Notes: generated by a model from the letters alone, not told the origin. A stretch of 49,879 bases of DNA from Gemmataceae bacterium (GCA_019752375.1 JAIEMG010000158.1:1-49879); one strand, 5' to 3'. Positions 42,705 through 49,879 are shown, counted from the first letter of the stretch. Translations and numbers: made by a program.

Positions 42705-42756
42705 GCCGGCTCCCCGTCTGCCACCACCTTCAGGTGGTGGCAGACGGGGAGCCGGC
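42705..42756. repeat. Perfect 25-bp palindrome with a 2-nt loop
   Basis: 42705-42729 is the exact reverse complement of 42732-42756; the arms contain GCCGGCTCCCCGTCTG and CCACCACCT. It is the intact form of the REP-like word found in fragments at 28110-28245 and 39918-40145. It lies about 130 nt beyond the lipoprotein gene end. Confidence 0.9.
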
Positions 42757-42888
42757 AAAAAGAGCAACCGGACCGTCACTGCTGCCTGCTTGAAAGACAA
42801 CCACCCAAGGTCGACAAGCGGAGCGCTGGCAAGGGTCGCGCCCTGTCCCACAGGCATGTACGCTTCAGCCGCTTGGTGTGTACCGCAA

Positions 42889-43470
42889 TCACGGCAGGGC
42901 GGGCGGCGCCGGTTCCTTCCCCGCTTCGCCGAGCTTGCGGGGCATTGGCAGGGAAGGTCCGGCGGGAACGGTGGGATGGGGCGGTGGCTGCGGGGCGATC
43001 AAGGGGATCGGCGCGGTGCCGGGCAACGACACCGGCAGGACGATCAGCTCGCGCTGGCCGCTGGCGCGGGCGGCCGCGGTGCCGCGGCGGAAGCCGGCGA
43101 ACCAGTCTTCGATGGCTTGCACGCCTTCGGGCGTTTCGTAGGAGACCTTGCGGTACTCGAAGGGAGGCACCACGGGCGGCTCGCCGTTGCCGCCGGCATA
43201 CAGGTAGTCGGTGTAGCCGTCCTCGAAGCCGCGAACGTAGTGGACCGTGTAAAGCTGGTCGGGATGGGATTGCACGATCGCTTCCCACGCGGCCTTGGCC
43301 AGCTTCCGGTCGCGCATGCGTTCGACGCAGTCGCCCCCGGCATACAGCGGCGCTTCGACCAGGTTGCGCGTGGAATAGCGAAAGATCTCGAAGCCCGAGC
43401 CAATCGGCAGCTGGCAGCCCGGCGCCAGGGCGCAAAGTGTCAGCAGCAGGAATGTGGCGTTCCGACCCAT
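42889..43470 (-). CDS. Lipoprotein of unknown function
   Basis: The 193-residue product starts at ATG 43470 (AGGGACGG upstream). A lipoprotein signal (FLLLTLCALAPG-C) puts the lipidated Cys at residue 19. The mature region contains RMRDRKLAKAAWEAIVQSHP, YVRGFEDGYTDYLYAGGNGEPPVVPP and EDWFAGFRRGTAAARA, a pattern I recognise from planctomycete lipoproteins without known function. The C-terminus is Pro-rich. It probably sits on a membrane facing the periplasm. It is transcribed divergently from the region leading to the DUF1559 operon. Confidence 0.78.
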   Translation of the reverse strand: MGRNATFLLLTLCALAPGCQLPIGSGFEIFRYSTRNLVEAPLYAGGDCVERMRDRKLAKAAWEAIVQSHPDQLYTVHYVRGFEDGYTDYLYAGGNGEPPVVPPFEYRKVSYETPEGVQAIEDWFAGFRRGTAAARASGQRELIVLPVSLPGTAPIPLIAPQPPPHPTVPAGPSLPMPRKLGEAGKEPAPPALP

Positions 43471-43593
43471 GAACCGTCCCTGGAGCGGAGAAACTTCACC
43501 GTGCAATCAGGATGTGCTTCGCGGAACGGTGCGACGAACGCGCTGCGATTGGCGGTCTCTTCTGATAGGTATCGGCAGGAGGAGCGACTCCCG

Positions 43594-43800
43594 ATGAAAG
43601 AACTGCTGAAGTTTTTGGCCTTCACGCGACGCGTTGGGGACGAGGCCCTGTGGCCGTGGGGCCGGCTTCCAGCCGGCCAGACCAGCTGGAAGCCGGCCCC
43701 ACGGCAGCGCATCTTACGCAAACGGTTCGGATCGAGCGCCGTAATGAGACCCCATTGCAACAATTCGCCCTTTCCGTCTTCGCTTGCGAATGGCTGCTGA
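43594..43800 (+). CDS. Candidate short ORF, possibly a gene broken by a palindrome insertion
   Basis: AGGAGGAG (43577-43584) lies 9 nt before ATG 43594, an excellent ribosome binding site. The first 23 residues (MKELLKFLAFTRRVGDEALW) look protein-like. After that the frame runs through the palindrome at 43653-43705 and ends in an unconvincing sequence after 68 codons. Either it is spurious, or an original gene was truncated when the repeat inserted. Confidence 0.3.
   Translation: MKELLKFLAFTRRVGDEALWPWGRLPAGQTSWKPAPRQRILRKRFGSSAVMRPHCNNSPFPSSLANGC
43653..43705. repeat. 21-bp inverted repeat with 11-nt loop
   Basis: 43653-43673 is the reverse complement of 43685-43705, with the core GGGGCCGGCTTCCAGC. 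This palindrome type is related to the GGCTTCAGCCGG words elsewhere in the window. Confidence 0.85.
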
Positions 43801-43843
43801 TGAAATTTGCACATCTTATTTTGAAATTGTCTCAAATTCCTGC

Positions 43844-43871
43844 TTGAAATCCGGAAGGCGGGCGGTAGCAT
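43844..43871 (+). promoter_or_regulatory. Probable promoter of the DUF1559/FHA/HemP locus
   Basis: TTGAAA (43844-43849) and TAGCAT (43866-43871) are separated by 16 nt in an AT-rich island within GC-rich DNA. The spacing and composition fit a housekeeping promoter. The palindrome at 43879-43905 begins just after the -10. Confidence 0.5.
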
Positions 43872-43878
43872 ACTCGTA

Positions 43879-43905
43879 GCTTATTGATATTGAATCTCAA
43901 TAAGC
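43879..43905 (+). promoter_or_regulatory. AT-rich palindromic operator, Fur-box-like
   Basis: GCTTATTGA (43879-43887) pairs with TCAATAAGC (43897-43905). The core TGATATTGAATCTCA matches about 11 of 14 informative positions of the 7-1-7 Fur consensus TGATAAT-N-ATTATCA. Its place right after a -10 suits repression. Iron control is inferred from this match and from HemP at the end of the locus. Confidence 0.5.
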
Positions 43906-44023
43906 ATTCGGTTCCCGCCGAGGCTGCTTCGCCGCCGCCGTGACGCCGGATCGCTCCCGGCCCTCACTACCGTTCGCAATGCGCCTCCTGACGTTGATCC
44001 CTCATCCAAAGGAGTGCAGTCTC

Positions 44024-44914
44024 ATGCGCATGCGGTCTGTTCGACGAAAAGCGTTCACGTTGATCGAGCTGCTGGTGGTCATTGCCATCATCGCGGTGCT
44101 GGCGGGCATGTTGATGTCCGGCGTGCAGAAGGCGCGCGGCGCGGCCGACCGAGTGGTCTGCGGCAACAACCTGCGCCAGATCGGCATCGCCATGCACGTC
44201 TACCACGATGCCACTGGGGCTTTCCCCGCAGCGACGTCGGAATCGCCCGCGTTCAACAGCGCGTTCGCGGCCATCCTCCCTTACATCGAACAGCCGGGCA
44301 TCTTCGCCCGCTACGACTTCTCGAAGTCGTACAGCGATGACACCAACGGGCCGCCCTCGAACAAGACGCTGTCGGGCATGCCGGTCAAGATCTTCAGCTG
44401 CCCGTCGATGACGCCGCCGTCGCAGCCGCGTCTGAACAACCAGGCCCTCAGCGGCTACGGCGTCTGCTTCGGCAGCGACCTGCCGTTTGCCACGCGCGGC
44501 CCCAGTAATGGCATGATTTCCTACAACCAGCGCATCAAGATCACCCAAGTGTTGGACGGCACCTCCAACACCATCATGGCCGGCGACATGGCGTATGGCC
44601 TGCAGGACTACAAATACGCGGCCGGGACTCCGTACGATGGCCTGCCGCGCGAAGGGAACACGACCTGGGCGATGGGCTACGCGAGCTACTCCTACGCCAG
44701 CACCCATGTCATGTTCAACACCAAGGTCTGGGCGCCCAGCTCCGATGAAGGCGGCCTGGGCGCGTTCCGCAGCGATCATCCGGGCGGCTGCAACTTCCTC
44801 TTCGGCGACGGCTCGGTTCACTTCCTCCGCGACGGCGGCATGACTCTGGACGTCTACCAGGCGCTGGGCACCCGAGCGCTCAATGAAATCATCCCGCAAG
44901 GCTTCCTGCCCTGA
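44024..44914 (+). CDS. DUF1559 prepilin-like protein
   Basis: The 296-residue product starts at ATG 44024, with AAAGGAG 9 nt upstream. It has a type IV prepilin/pseudopilin N-terminus (RRKAFTLIELLVVIAIIAVLAG), with Ala rather than Gly before the cleavage site. The DUF1559 domain follows: CGNNLRQIGIAMHVYHDATGAFP, SCPSM, DGTSNTIMAGD, and the end signature HPGGCNFLFGDGSVHFL. Planctomycetes have very many DUF1559 proteins, probably envelope pseudopilins of unknown role. It is the first gene after the Fur-like operator, so it may be an iron-responsive member. Confidence 0.92.
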   Translation: MRMRSVRRKAFTLIELLVVIAIIAVLAGMLMSGVQKARGAADRVVCGNNLRQIGIAMHVYHDATGAFPAATSESPAFNSAFAAILPYIEQPGIFARYDFSKSYSDDTNGPPSNKTLSGMPVKIFSCPSMTPPSQPRLNNQALSGYGVCFGSDLPFATRGPSNGMISYNQRIKITQVLDGTSNTIMAGDMAYGLQDYKYAAGTPYDGLPREGNTTWAMGYASYSYASTHVMFNTKVWAPSSDEGGLGAFRSDHPGGCNFLFGDGSVHFLRDGGMTLDVYQALGTRALNEIIPQGFLP

Positions 44915-44938
44915 TCGCCAAGGCGCCGTTTTCGTCCC

Positions 44939-44986
44939 GGTGGGCCAGACACTTCTGTCTGGCCAGACAGGAGTGTCTGGCCCACC
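44939..44986. repeat. 15-bp inverted repeat between the DUF1559 and FHA genes
   Basis: GGTGGGCCAGACACT (44939-44953) pairs with AGTGTCTGGCCCACC (44972-44986). A second palindrome CTGTCTGGCCAGACAG (44955-44970) lies within the loop. It could attenuate transcription between the two genes. Confidence 0.85.
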
Positions 44987-45026
44987 CGTTGAAGGGCTCG
45001 TTCCTCCAGCACGGAGCGCACTCGTC

Positions 45027-46364
45027 ATGCGAGAACCAACGACGGTACGTCCCTGGCCCACCTCCGCGATATCCCTGGTTGGCGCCGATGGTCGCACCAT
45101 CGCCGTGTGCCAGGCCCAGTTCCTCATCGGCCGCAGCCCCCAGTGCCATCTTGCCCTGCAGGGCGACGGTGTGGACGATCTCCATTGCGCGGTCGTGGCT
45201 CGCGATGGTCGGCATTTCGTGCGAAACTTCTCGCGCCCCCACGGCACGTGCACCACGGGACGACAGCTGCTGGGCGAGATGGAGCTGCGCGACCGGGACT
45301 GGATCCAGATCGGCGGTCTTCGACTGGTCGTCCGCATCGCTCAGGACCTGCCGGAAGCAACGATGGACACCGTGTTCGACCAGGCAACGGTGTTCGATCT
45401 CGTCCGTCCCGCCGCTCCGGCGCCCGTTCCACGCAACGCTCGACCGACCGTGCTTGCGCCCCGCACCGACGGGGTGCAGGAAGTTCCCGTCCCAATCGCG
45501 TCGCCTGCCCGATGTGCGCCCCCAATGGCGGCGTCCGCGGCCGTCGCATCCTTGCCTGCACCGCGCCGCGCGGCGCCGACGCTGATTCGCAAGAAGCCTG
45601 AGCTCGACGAACACCCGAGCACGCCGGAGGCTGCCCCGCCCTCGGCGCCGGCGGCCTCCCACTATTCCCGACAGGGGGCGAACCCGTCGACGACGGCGCC
45701 GCCGCGTCGGACTCGCGCCACGATGGTAGACCTCTCGCCGTCCGCACCAGAGGCGCCGGCTGCGGGCTCGACGCCGCTGGTCTCGGCGCCGTTGCCGCGC
45801 AAAGCCCGCGTCACGCAGATGATCTCGAAGTCAGAGCTGGCGGAGTCGGTCGAGGCCACGGCGCCGCCGGCGGCGGCAAGTGCCGCACCCGAACCACCGC
45901 TGGCTCGCGGTATGCTGCCAGGTTACGCCATGGCTTGGAAACAGGACGATGCGGACGGCGAAGCCCGTCCGGTGATGCGGTTGGTTGTCGGTCGGAAGGA
46001 CCAGGCGCAGCCGATGCTTCGCAAGTGGGAGATGGAGGCTGCCAGGGGAGCAGCCCAGCATCCAGCGCGACGGCGTTCGTCGGGCACGGGCGGCAGGCGG
46101 CTCATGTTCGTCGGCGTGTTTGCCCTGATGATCGTGTCCGTCGTTGGTGGATTCTACCTCGGTCGGCCGAGGGCGGCGCGGGCCAAGGCGCCCAACCCCT
46201 TTGTCATCACCATCGAGCAATGGGAGCGCCTCAGCGAAGGCGACCGCAACGACCCGCTTTATCTCGAACGCCTGGAGAAACCGATGGCGCCCGACGGGCC
46301 GGCAGTGGAACCGGGTGTTCCTCAGCGCCCCAACCTGCCGCCCGCGGTCGATCCGAACCTCTGA
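45027..46364 (+). CDS. FHA-domain membrane protein with a long Pro/Ala-rich linker
   Basis: The 445-residue product starts at ATG 45027 (GGAG about 10 nt upstream). An FHA domain occupies about residues 15-100: FLIGRSPQCHLALQG, VDDLHCAVVARDG and WIQIGGLRLVV. The phosphothreonine-contacting Gly-Arg pair is kept, but the usual late Asn-Gly is replaced (GTCTTGRQL), so binding may be altered. A roughly 250-residue low-complexity Ala/Pro/Arg stretch follows. One transmembrane helix (MFVGVFALMIVSVVGGFYLG, about 358-377) and a short Pro-rich outer tail come last. It may link kinase signalling to the envelope proteins of this operon. Confidence 0.82.
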   Translation: MREPTTVRPWPTSAISLVGADGRTIAVCQAQFLIGRSPQCHLALQGDGVDDLHCAVVARDGRHFVRNFSRPHGTCTTGRQLLGEMELRDRDWIQIGGLRLVVRIAQDLPEATMDTVFDQATVFDLVRPAAPAPVPRNARPTVLAPRTDGVQEVPVPIASPARCAPPMAASAAVASLPAPRRAAPTLIRKKPELDEHPSTPEAAPPSAPAASHYSRQGANPSTTAPPRRTRATMVDLSPSAPEAPAAGSTPLVSAPLPRKARVTQMISKSELAESVEATAPPAAASAAPEPPLARGMLPGYAMAWKQDDADGEARPVMRLVVGRKDQAQPMLRKWEMEAARGAAQHPARRRSSGTGGRRLMFVGVFALMIVSVVGGFYLGRPRAARAKAPNPFVITIEQWERLSEGDRNDPLYLERLEKPMAPDGPAVEPGVPQRPNLPPAVDPNL

Positions 46365-46429
46365 AAGTCGCATCACACGACCACTGATTGAGACAGAACC
46401 TGTTCGTTCACCGTGAAAGGACCCTCGCA

Positions 46430-47812
46430 ATGAAACGCTTGCTGTTCACTCTCGTGCTTGCCGCGATTGCGGTCCCTACCGCCCGCGCTCACTTCATCTG
46501 GATCGTGCCGGAGAAGGACGGCACCGCCAAGGTAGTCTTCAGCGACAGCCTGGAGCCGGACGATCCCAAGCTGCTGGCCAAGATCGGCAAGACCGCGTGC
46601 TATGCCCGCGATGCCGAGGGCCAGGCCAGCCCGATCAAGTGGAAGGACGGCAAGGACGCTTACCTGCTGACGGCGCCCGGCAAGGGCCCGCAGCTCCTCG
46701 GCGGCGTCTGCGCCTATGGCGTCATCCAGCGCGGCCAGACCGAGCCGTTCCTGTTGAACTACTACGCGACGGCCCTGGTCGGCGCCCCGACGGCTGGACG
46801 CGCAGGGCACAAGTTCTACGCCCCCTGGGACACGATGCCGTTGCAGATCGTGCCTTCACACGGCGGCTACACGGTCTTGTGGCAAGGTAAGCCGCTGGCC
46901 GACGCCGAGGTGACGGCCATCCTGCCTGGCAAGGAGAAGCCGGCGGTGGCGAAGACCAACGACAAGGGCCAGATCACGCTGACGCCGGAAGGCAACGGCC
47001 TGTGCGGCCTGCGTGTCCGCCACACGGAGAAGAAGGAAGGCAAGCTCGACGACAAGGAATACAAGGAAGTCCGGCACTATGCGACGTTCGTCTTCGCCTT
47101 GGCCGCCGCGGCCCCGTCGACGGAGAAGACGCCGCCTGCCGAGAACCTGAAGGAAGACCCGGCCGCGACCAAGCTGCTGGCCGACGCTCGCGCCGCCCGC
47201 GCCCAGTGGCCGGACTTCGCTGGATTCACGGCCGACGCCGAAGTCAACTTTGATGGCAAGGTCCACAAGGCCAAGGTGACCGTCTCCGGCGACGGCAAGG
47301 TCCGTTTCGACGGCCTGGACAAGGACGTGGACCTGTGGGCTCGCCGGACGCTCGGCTCCATCGTTGGCCATCGCACCGACAACAGCGGCAGCCGCAATAC
47401 GCCGGCTGCGTTCACCGACGACGTCAAGGACCACCCGCAAGGCCGTGCCATCAAGGTCCTCAACGACGAGCTGCACTCCAGCTATCGCATCAAGGACAAC
47501 CAGATCACCGAAGTGAACCGCGCGATGAAGGATCGTCGCTTCACCATCACCGTGCTGGAAAATAAGCTGAATGCCGAGAACAAGTACCTGTCGGTCAGCT
47601 TCGTGGTCAACTACTGGGACCTGACCAATGGCGAATTGGTCCGCAGCGAGGCGAATCATCACACCTGGACGCGCGTGGGCAAGTTCGACCTGCCCGCAAC
47701 GGCCAAGGTCGTGACCGGCACGCCCGCGAAAAAGGCCGAAGGCGGCGGCAACCCGGGGCTGACCGCCCAGAGCCTGACGCTGACCAACCACAAGCTTGAG
47801 GCAGCCAAGTAG
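46430..47812 (+). CDS. Secreted DUF4198 plus DUF3386 fusion protein, putative metal-uptake factor
   Basis: The 460-residue product starts at ATG 46430 (AAAGGA upstream). The signal peptide (residues 1-20, ending ARA) would leave His21 as the N-terminal residue of HFIWIVPEKDGTAKVVF. That arrangement, with DUF4198, is reminiscent of nickel/cobalt-uptake substrate-binding domains. Residues about 25-235 are DUF4198-like. Residues about 245-440 match DUF3386 (WPDFAGFTADAEVNFDGK, DDLHSSYRIKDNQITEVNRAM-like core, NYWDLTNGELVRSEANHH), a family known mainly from cyanobacteria and plants. The protein is periplasmic. A role in metal or haem handling is inferred from the domain and from HemP downstream. 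Confidence 0.82.
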   Translation: MKRLLFTLVLAAIAVPTARAHFIWIVPEKDGTAKVVFSDSLEPDDPKLLAKIGKTACYARDAEGQASPIKWKDGKDAYLLTAPGKGPQLLGGVCAYGVIQRGQTEPFLLNYYATALVGAPTAGRAGHKFYAPWDTMPLQIVPSHGGYTVLWQGKPLADAEVTAILPGKEKPAVAKTNDKGQITLTPEGNGLCGLRVRHTEKKEGKLDDKEYKEVRHYATFVFALAAAAPSTEKTPPAENLKEDPAATKLLADARAARAQWPDFAGFTADAEVNFDGKVHKAKVTVSGDGKVRFDGLDKDVDLWARRTLGSIVGHRTDNSGSRNTPAAFTDDVKDHPQGRAIKVLNDELHSSYRIKDNQITEVNRAMKDRRFTITVLENKLNAENKYLSVSFVVNYWDLTNGELVRSEANHHTWTRVGKFDLPATAKVVTGTPAKKAEGGGNPGLTAQSLTLTNHKLEAAK

Positions 47813-47822
47813 CGCCTTGCGG

Positions 47823-47878
47823 AATGACGAATGACGAAGCCCGAATGACGAATCAATGACCAATACCCAAGGCCCAAT
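47823..47878. repeat. Heptamer array, left member of an inverted pair
   Basis: Eight consecutive 7-mers: AATGACG, AATGACG, AAGCCCG, AATGACG, AATCAAT, GACCAAT, ACCCAAG, GCCCAAT. It starts 10 nt after the DUF4198/DUF3386 stop. Its sequence recurs inverted at 48279-48334. Confidence 0.85.
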
Positions 47879-48233
47879 GAGGGAAGCGTCGCCTGGACCT
47901 CTCGTATCTCTCGTTCCCAAGCTCCGGCGCGTGCCTCTCGTTCCCAAGCTCCGCCTTGGGAATGCACGGCCGAGAAGCTCCAGCTTCTCGCAAGGCGGAC
48001 CTTGGGAACGAGGAAATGGGTGCAACTGCGTTTTCTACAAGGGAAACAGCAATCCTACACGGGAAAAACAAGGTTTTCGGCCATTCGGAGACCGGAAAAT
48101 CGACCATTAATGCCCAAATTTGGGCAGCGATTGCAGCACGAAACTGACACGAGCTTTGAGAAGACCCTGAAAAACAGGGCATCTGCTACTCAAGCTCATC
48201 CTGTAGAATTAGCAGCTGCACCCCGAGGAAATC
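47879..48233. other. Spacer between heptamer arrays, with REP-like words and a 16-bp palindrome
   Basis: Contains two copies of CTCGTTCCCAAGCTCCG (47910-47926, 47937-47953). The second forms a hairpin with CTTGGGAA (47955-47962). There is also CGAGAAGCTccAGCTTCTCG near 47972, and a perfect palindrome TGCCCAAATTTGGGCA (48111-48126) that could be an operator. A -10-like TAGAAT is at 48204-48209. No gene is supported. Confidence 0.6.
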
Positions 48234-48334
48234 AATGACCAATGACGAAGCTCCAACGAAAAGCGCGGCGCCCTGATCTTTGGTCATTGGGGATTGGTCA
48301 TTGTTTCGTCATTCGGGCTTCGTCATTCGTCATT
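48234..48334. repeat. Heptamer arrays, right member of the inverted pair
   Basis: Forward units AATGACC, AATGACG, AAGCTCC, AACGAAA (48234-48261). After a short GC spacer come eight inverted units (48279-48334): TTTGGTC, ATTGGGG, ATTGGTC, ATTGTTT, CGTCATT, CGGGCTT, CGTCATT, CGTCATT. The second set is nearly the reverse complement of the array at 47823-47878. It ends 29 nt before the second FHA gene. Confidence 0.85.
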
Positions 48335-48363
48335 CATTCCACGTTTTCGAAAGCGAGGCAGCG

Positions 48364-48981
48364 ATGACGACCGCAACGCTCCCTGTCCTGCCCAACGTGA
48401 CGGTTTACCTGATGGTGGCGGATGGACCGCGCCAGGGTTCGCTCGTCCCGGTACGCGGCCCGCAATTCCTGATTGGCCGCAATCCGCGTTGCCACCTGCG
48501 GCCCAGCAGCGCAAGCATTGCCGACCTGCACTGCGCCATCCTTGCTCGTGGCGGCCGTCTGTTCGTTGGCGACCTCAACAGTGAGGCGGGCACATATCTC
48601 AACGAACGTCAGATCGTCGGCGAGGTGGAACTGCTCGACCAGGACCAGTTGCGCGTGGGTCCCTTGCGTTTCGTCGTCTGTATGCCTGCGGGCAAGACGA
48701 CCGCGCCGCCTTCCGCACCCGGCGCCTGGACCGCCGTCGAGGAAGAAGTCCCCGCCCAACCGGAACCGACGGAAACTGAAGCAGATCTGACCACGGACGA
48801 AGCGCAGCAGATCCTCCTGGAAGAGCCGACCGAGTCCGCACCGGAAGAGGTGGCCGCACAGCCCGTTCCGCCGCCTGAACCGGGTGTGCTGCCGGAAGAA
48901 GCGCCTGCGGTGGTCGTGTCCGAGAACCCGGCGCGAGTCGCCCGTGCCCTGTTGCGTAAGTACAGCGCCCGCCGTCGTTGA
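48364..48981 (+). CDS. FHA-domain protein preceding hemP
   Basis: The 205-residue product starts at ATG 48364 (GAGG upstream). An FHA domain fills about residues 12-100: FLIGRNPRCHLRPSSAS, ADLHCAILARGGRLFVGDL, then GTYLNERQIVGEVELLDQDQLRVG. It keeps the Gly-Arg and Asn positions used to bind phosphothreonine. The rest is a Glu/Pro-rich tail ending in a basic stretch (ARALLRKYSARRR). No signal peptide or membrane helix is present, so it is cytoplasmic. The FHA part resembles that of the 45027-46364 protein, suggesting duplication. It is 27 nt upstream of hemP and surely cotranscribed with it. Confidence 0.85.
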   Translation: MTTATLPVLPNVTVYLMVADGPRQGSLVPVRGPQFLIGRNPRCHLRPSSASIADLHCAILARGGRLFVGDLNSEAGTYLNERQIVGEVELLDQDQLRVGPLRFVVCMPAGKTTAPPSAPGAWTAVEEEVPAQPEPTETEADLTTDEAQQILLEEPTESAPEEVAAQPVPPPEPGVLPEEAPAVVVSENPARVARALLRKYSARRR

Positions 48982-49008
48982 GACGTTTTCCCACCGAGGA
49001 GGCTTTCC

Positions 49009-49182
49009 ATGACCGATGCCAAACCGGTGCCTGACCCGGACACGGGCAAGCCGACGGACGTTCCGGTCGTGTTCGACGCCGCTCAGCTTTTTCGCGGGAA
49101 GCGCGAAATCTACATCGACTTCGACGGCTTGCGTTACCGCCTCCGTATCACCCGGCGCGGCAAGCTGTTGCTGCAAAAGTAA
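49009..49182 (+). CDS. hemP: Hemin uptake protein HemP
   Basis: A 57-residue product starting at ATG 49009, with GAGGAGG 6 nt upstream. The core (SDAAQLF-type start, here FDAAQLFRGKREIYIDFDG, then LRYRLRITRRGKLLLQK) is the HemP signature: LFxGxxxxxIxHxGxxYxLRxTRxGKLILTK. HemP proteins are small and are found in haem-uptake loci. In proteobacteria they are needed for, or activate, haem receptor expression. An N-terminal Asp/Pro-rich extension of about 20 residues is normal. It is the last gene of the locus. This identification gives the operon its likely theme: haem or iron. Confidence 0.85.
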   Translation: MTDAKPVPDPDTGKPTDVPVVFDAAQLFRGKREIYIDFDGLRYRLRITRRGKLLLQK

Positions 49183-49191
49183 AATCCCGGT

Positions 49192-49257
49192 GAGCGTCGA
49201 GACGTCAGCCCGACATGGGCAGATCGCTGCCCACGTCGGGCTGACGTCTCGACGCTC
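49192..49257. terminator. Long 31-bp hairpin directly after hemP
   Basis: 49192-49222 pairs with 49227-49257 with a single mismatch, around a 4-nt loop (ATCG). The arms contain GAGCGTCGAGACGTCAGCCC. There is no T-tract, so it is either a factor-assisted terminator, an mRNA stabiliser or a REP-like repeat. Confidence 0.65.
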
Positions 49258-49355
49258 GCACGGTTCATTCGGGTAAACGAGGGCATCCCCTCCGAATCTG
49301 CCGTTTGCACTCGAGCCCGCGCTGACGCAACGCTTGCCCGTAGCTTCCTTTTGGC

Positions 49356-49388
49356 TTGACAGTGCCTTCGTCTCCGTTAGGCTAGAAC
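49356..49388 (+). promoter_or_regulatory. Possible promoter of the terminal gene
   Basis: A perfect TTGACA (-35, 49356-49361) is followed after 16 nt by TAGGCT (49378-49383), and after 21 nt by TAGAAC (49383-49388). The -35 is convincing; the -10 is weak. Confidence 0.5.
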
Positions 49389-49498
49389 CTGCCCTGCTCC
49401 ACAGGAATGCGGAGTTGTTGCGCGTCCCCCACCCAACCCGTCTGCTCCGGAGGGGTTGCGTCGGACCAACTGCAATGCTGCACCAGGATAACGACGCC

Positions 49499-49822
49499 AT
49501 GAACGAAGAATCCCCCGCTGCGAAGATTGCCGCCACCGAACGTCGCAAGCGTAACATTCCCGTCGCCATCGATCGGCGCAAGGGGGGTGAACGGCGCAAG
49601 GTCGAACGCCGCCGGCAGGTCGATCCCACGACGTGTGAACGCGATTACACCGATGAGGAGATCGCCTTCATGAAGGCGATGGACCAGTACAAGCGCGACA
49701 ATCGCCGGCCCTTCCCGACCTGGAGTGAAGTGCTGGAAGTGCTGCGTGCCCTGGGTTATCGCCGCGTTGCGGAGCCAACGGCGTTGCCGGGCCTGCAGCC
49801 GTCGTTGCCCCAGAAGGGGTGA
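49499..49822 (+). CDS. Conserved planctomycete small protein of unknown function
   Basis: The 107-residue product starts at ATG 49499 (AGGA 12-15 nt upstream); ATG 49475 in the same frame is an alternative. The N-terminal half is highly basic ([21 protein letters not shown]). The C-terminal half has a conserved-looking block, [19 protein letters not shown] then [20 protein letters not shown], which I have seen in planctomycete proteins of unknown function. The basic segment could bind nucleic acid. No signal peptide is present. It has its own likely promoter and terminator. Confidence 0.8.
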   Translation: MNEESPAAKIAATERRKRNIPVAIDRRKGGERRKVERRRQVDPTTCERDYTDEEIAFMKAMDQYKRDNRRPFPTWSEVLEVLRALGYRRVAEPTALPGLQPSLPQKG

Positions 49823-49843
49823 GACACGCTCAGTTACGGCGAG

Positions 49844-49863
49844 CGGGGCGTGTGAACGCCCCG
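49844..49863 (+). terminator. Terminator hairpin at the window end
   Basis: CGGGGCGT (49844-49851) pairs with ACGCCCCG (49856-49863) around a GTGA loop, followed by GTTTC. It lies 22 nt after the preceding stop codon. Confidence 0.6.
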
Positions 49864-49879
49864 GTTTCATCACAAACCG

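Noticed and set aside
43440..43871. A 143-codon minus-strand frame across the gap before the DUF1559 gene
   Set aside because: It runs through a palindrome and over the lipoprotein start, and has no ribosome binding site or protein-like pattern.

Overview
The window looks like a planctomycete chromosome of the Gemmata type. It is GC-rich and carries hallmarks of that lineage: an ECF sigma factor fused to WD40 repeats, three transmembrane Ser/Thr kinases with a shared N-terminal region, a DUF1559 pseudopilin, FHA proteins and many dispersed palindromes. No species can be named from sequence alone.

Layout. (1) 1-3401 is the end of an integrated element: small unknown ORFs, a sigma-region-4-like protein, two paralogous unknown genes and two excisionase-type HTH genes. 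It abuts a tRNA-Arg(CCT) 5' half (3402-3439, minus) broken exactly at the 3' end of the anticodon loop. (2) 3714-6590 is the sigma/WD40 fusion. (3) 6719-15748 (minus) is an efflux operon: lipoprotein adaptor and two tandem RND pumps coupled by a GTGA overlap. (4) 17203-20174 is a type III PKS, methyltransferase, flavoprotein operon resembling the srsABC phenolic-lipid arrangement. (5) 20867-24268 is a kinase with 14 WD40 repeats. (6) 24463-27134 is a tightly coupled MoxR ATPase, metallopeptidase/VWA, LCCL operon. (7) 27338-33968 holds a phosphatase, a secreted 14-repeat WD40 protein, a decayed Gln-rich gene and a large MscS-type channel. (8) 34035-43470 holds a PemK-type toxin pair, two more kinases, a lone HicB-like protein, a GSA-aminotransferase-like enzyme with a coupled unknown gene, a lipoprotein and dense repeats. 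(9) 43844-49182 runs DUF1559, FHA, DUF4198/DUF3386, FHA, HemP, behind an AT-rich palindrome that resembles a Fur box. This looks like a haem/iron acquisition locus. (10) A conserved planctomycete small gene closes the window.

How the genes work together. Sensing and signalling dominate: sigma-WD40, three kinases, a PPP-type phosphatase and two FHA proteins that could read phosphothreonine. Envelope functions (RND export, MscS channel, lipoproteins, DUF1559) make up most of the rest. Repeats are unusually structured. Tandem heptamer arrays occur between genes and, strikingly, inside two paralogous kinase genes at the same structural position.

All calls come from reading the sequence and translations. 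No database search, structure prediction or alignment software was run, so family names rest on recognised motifs.
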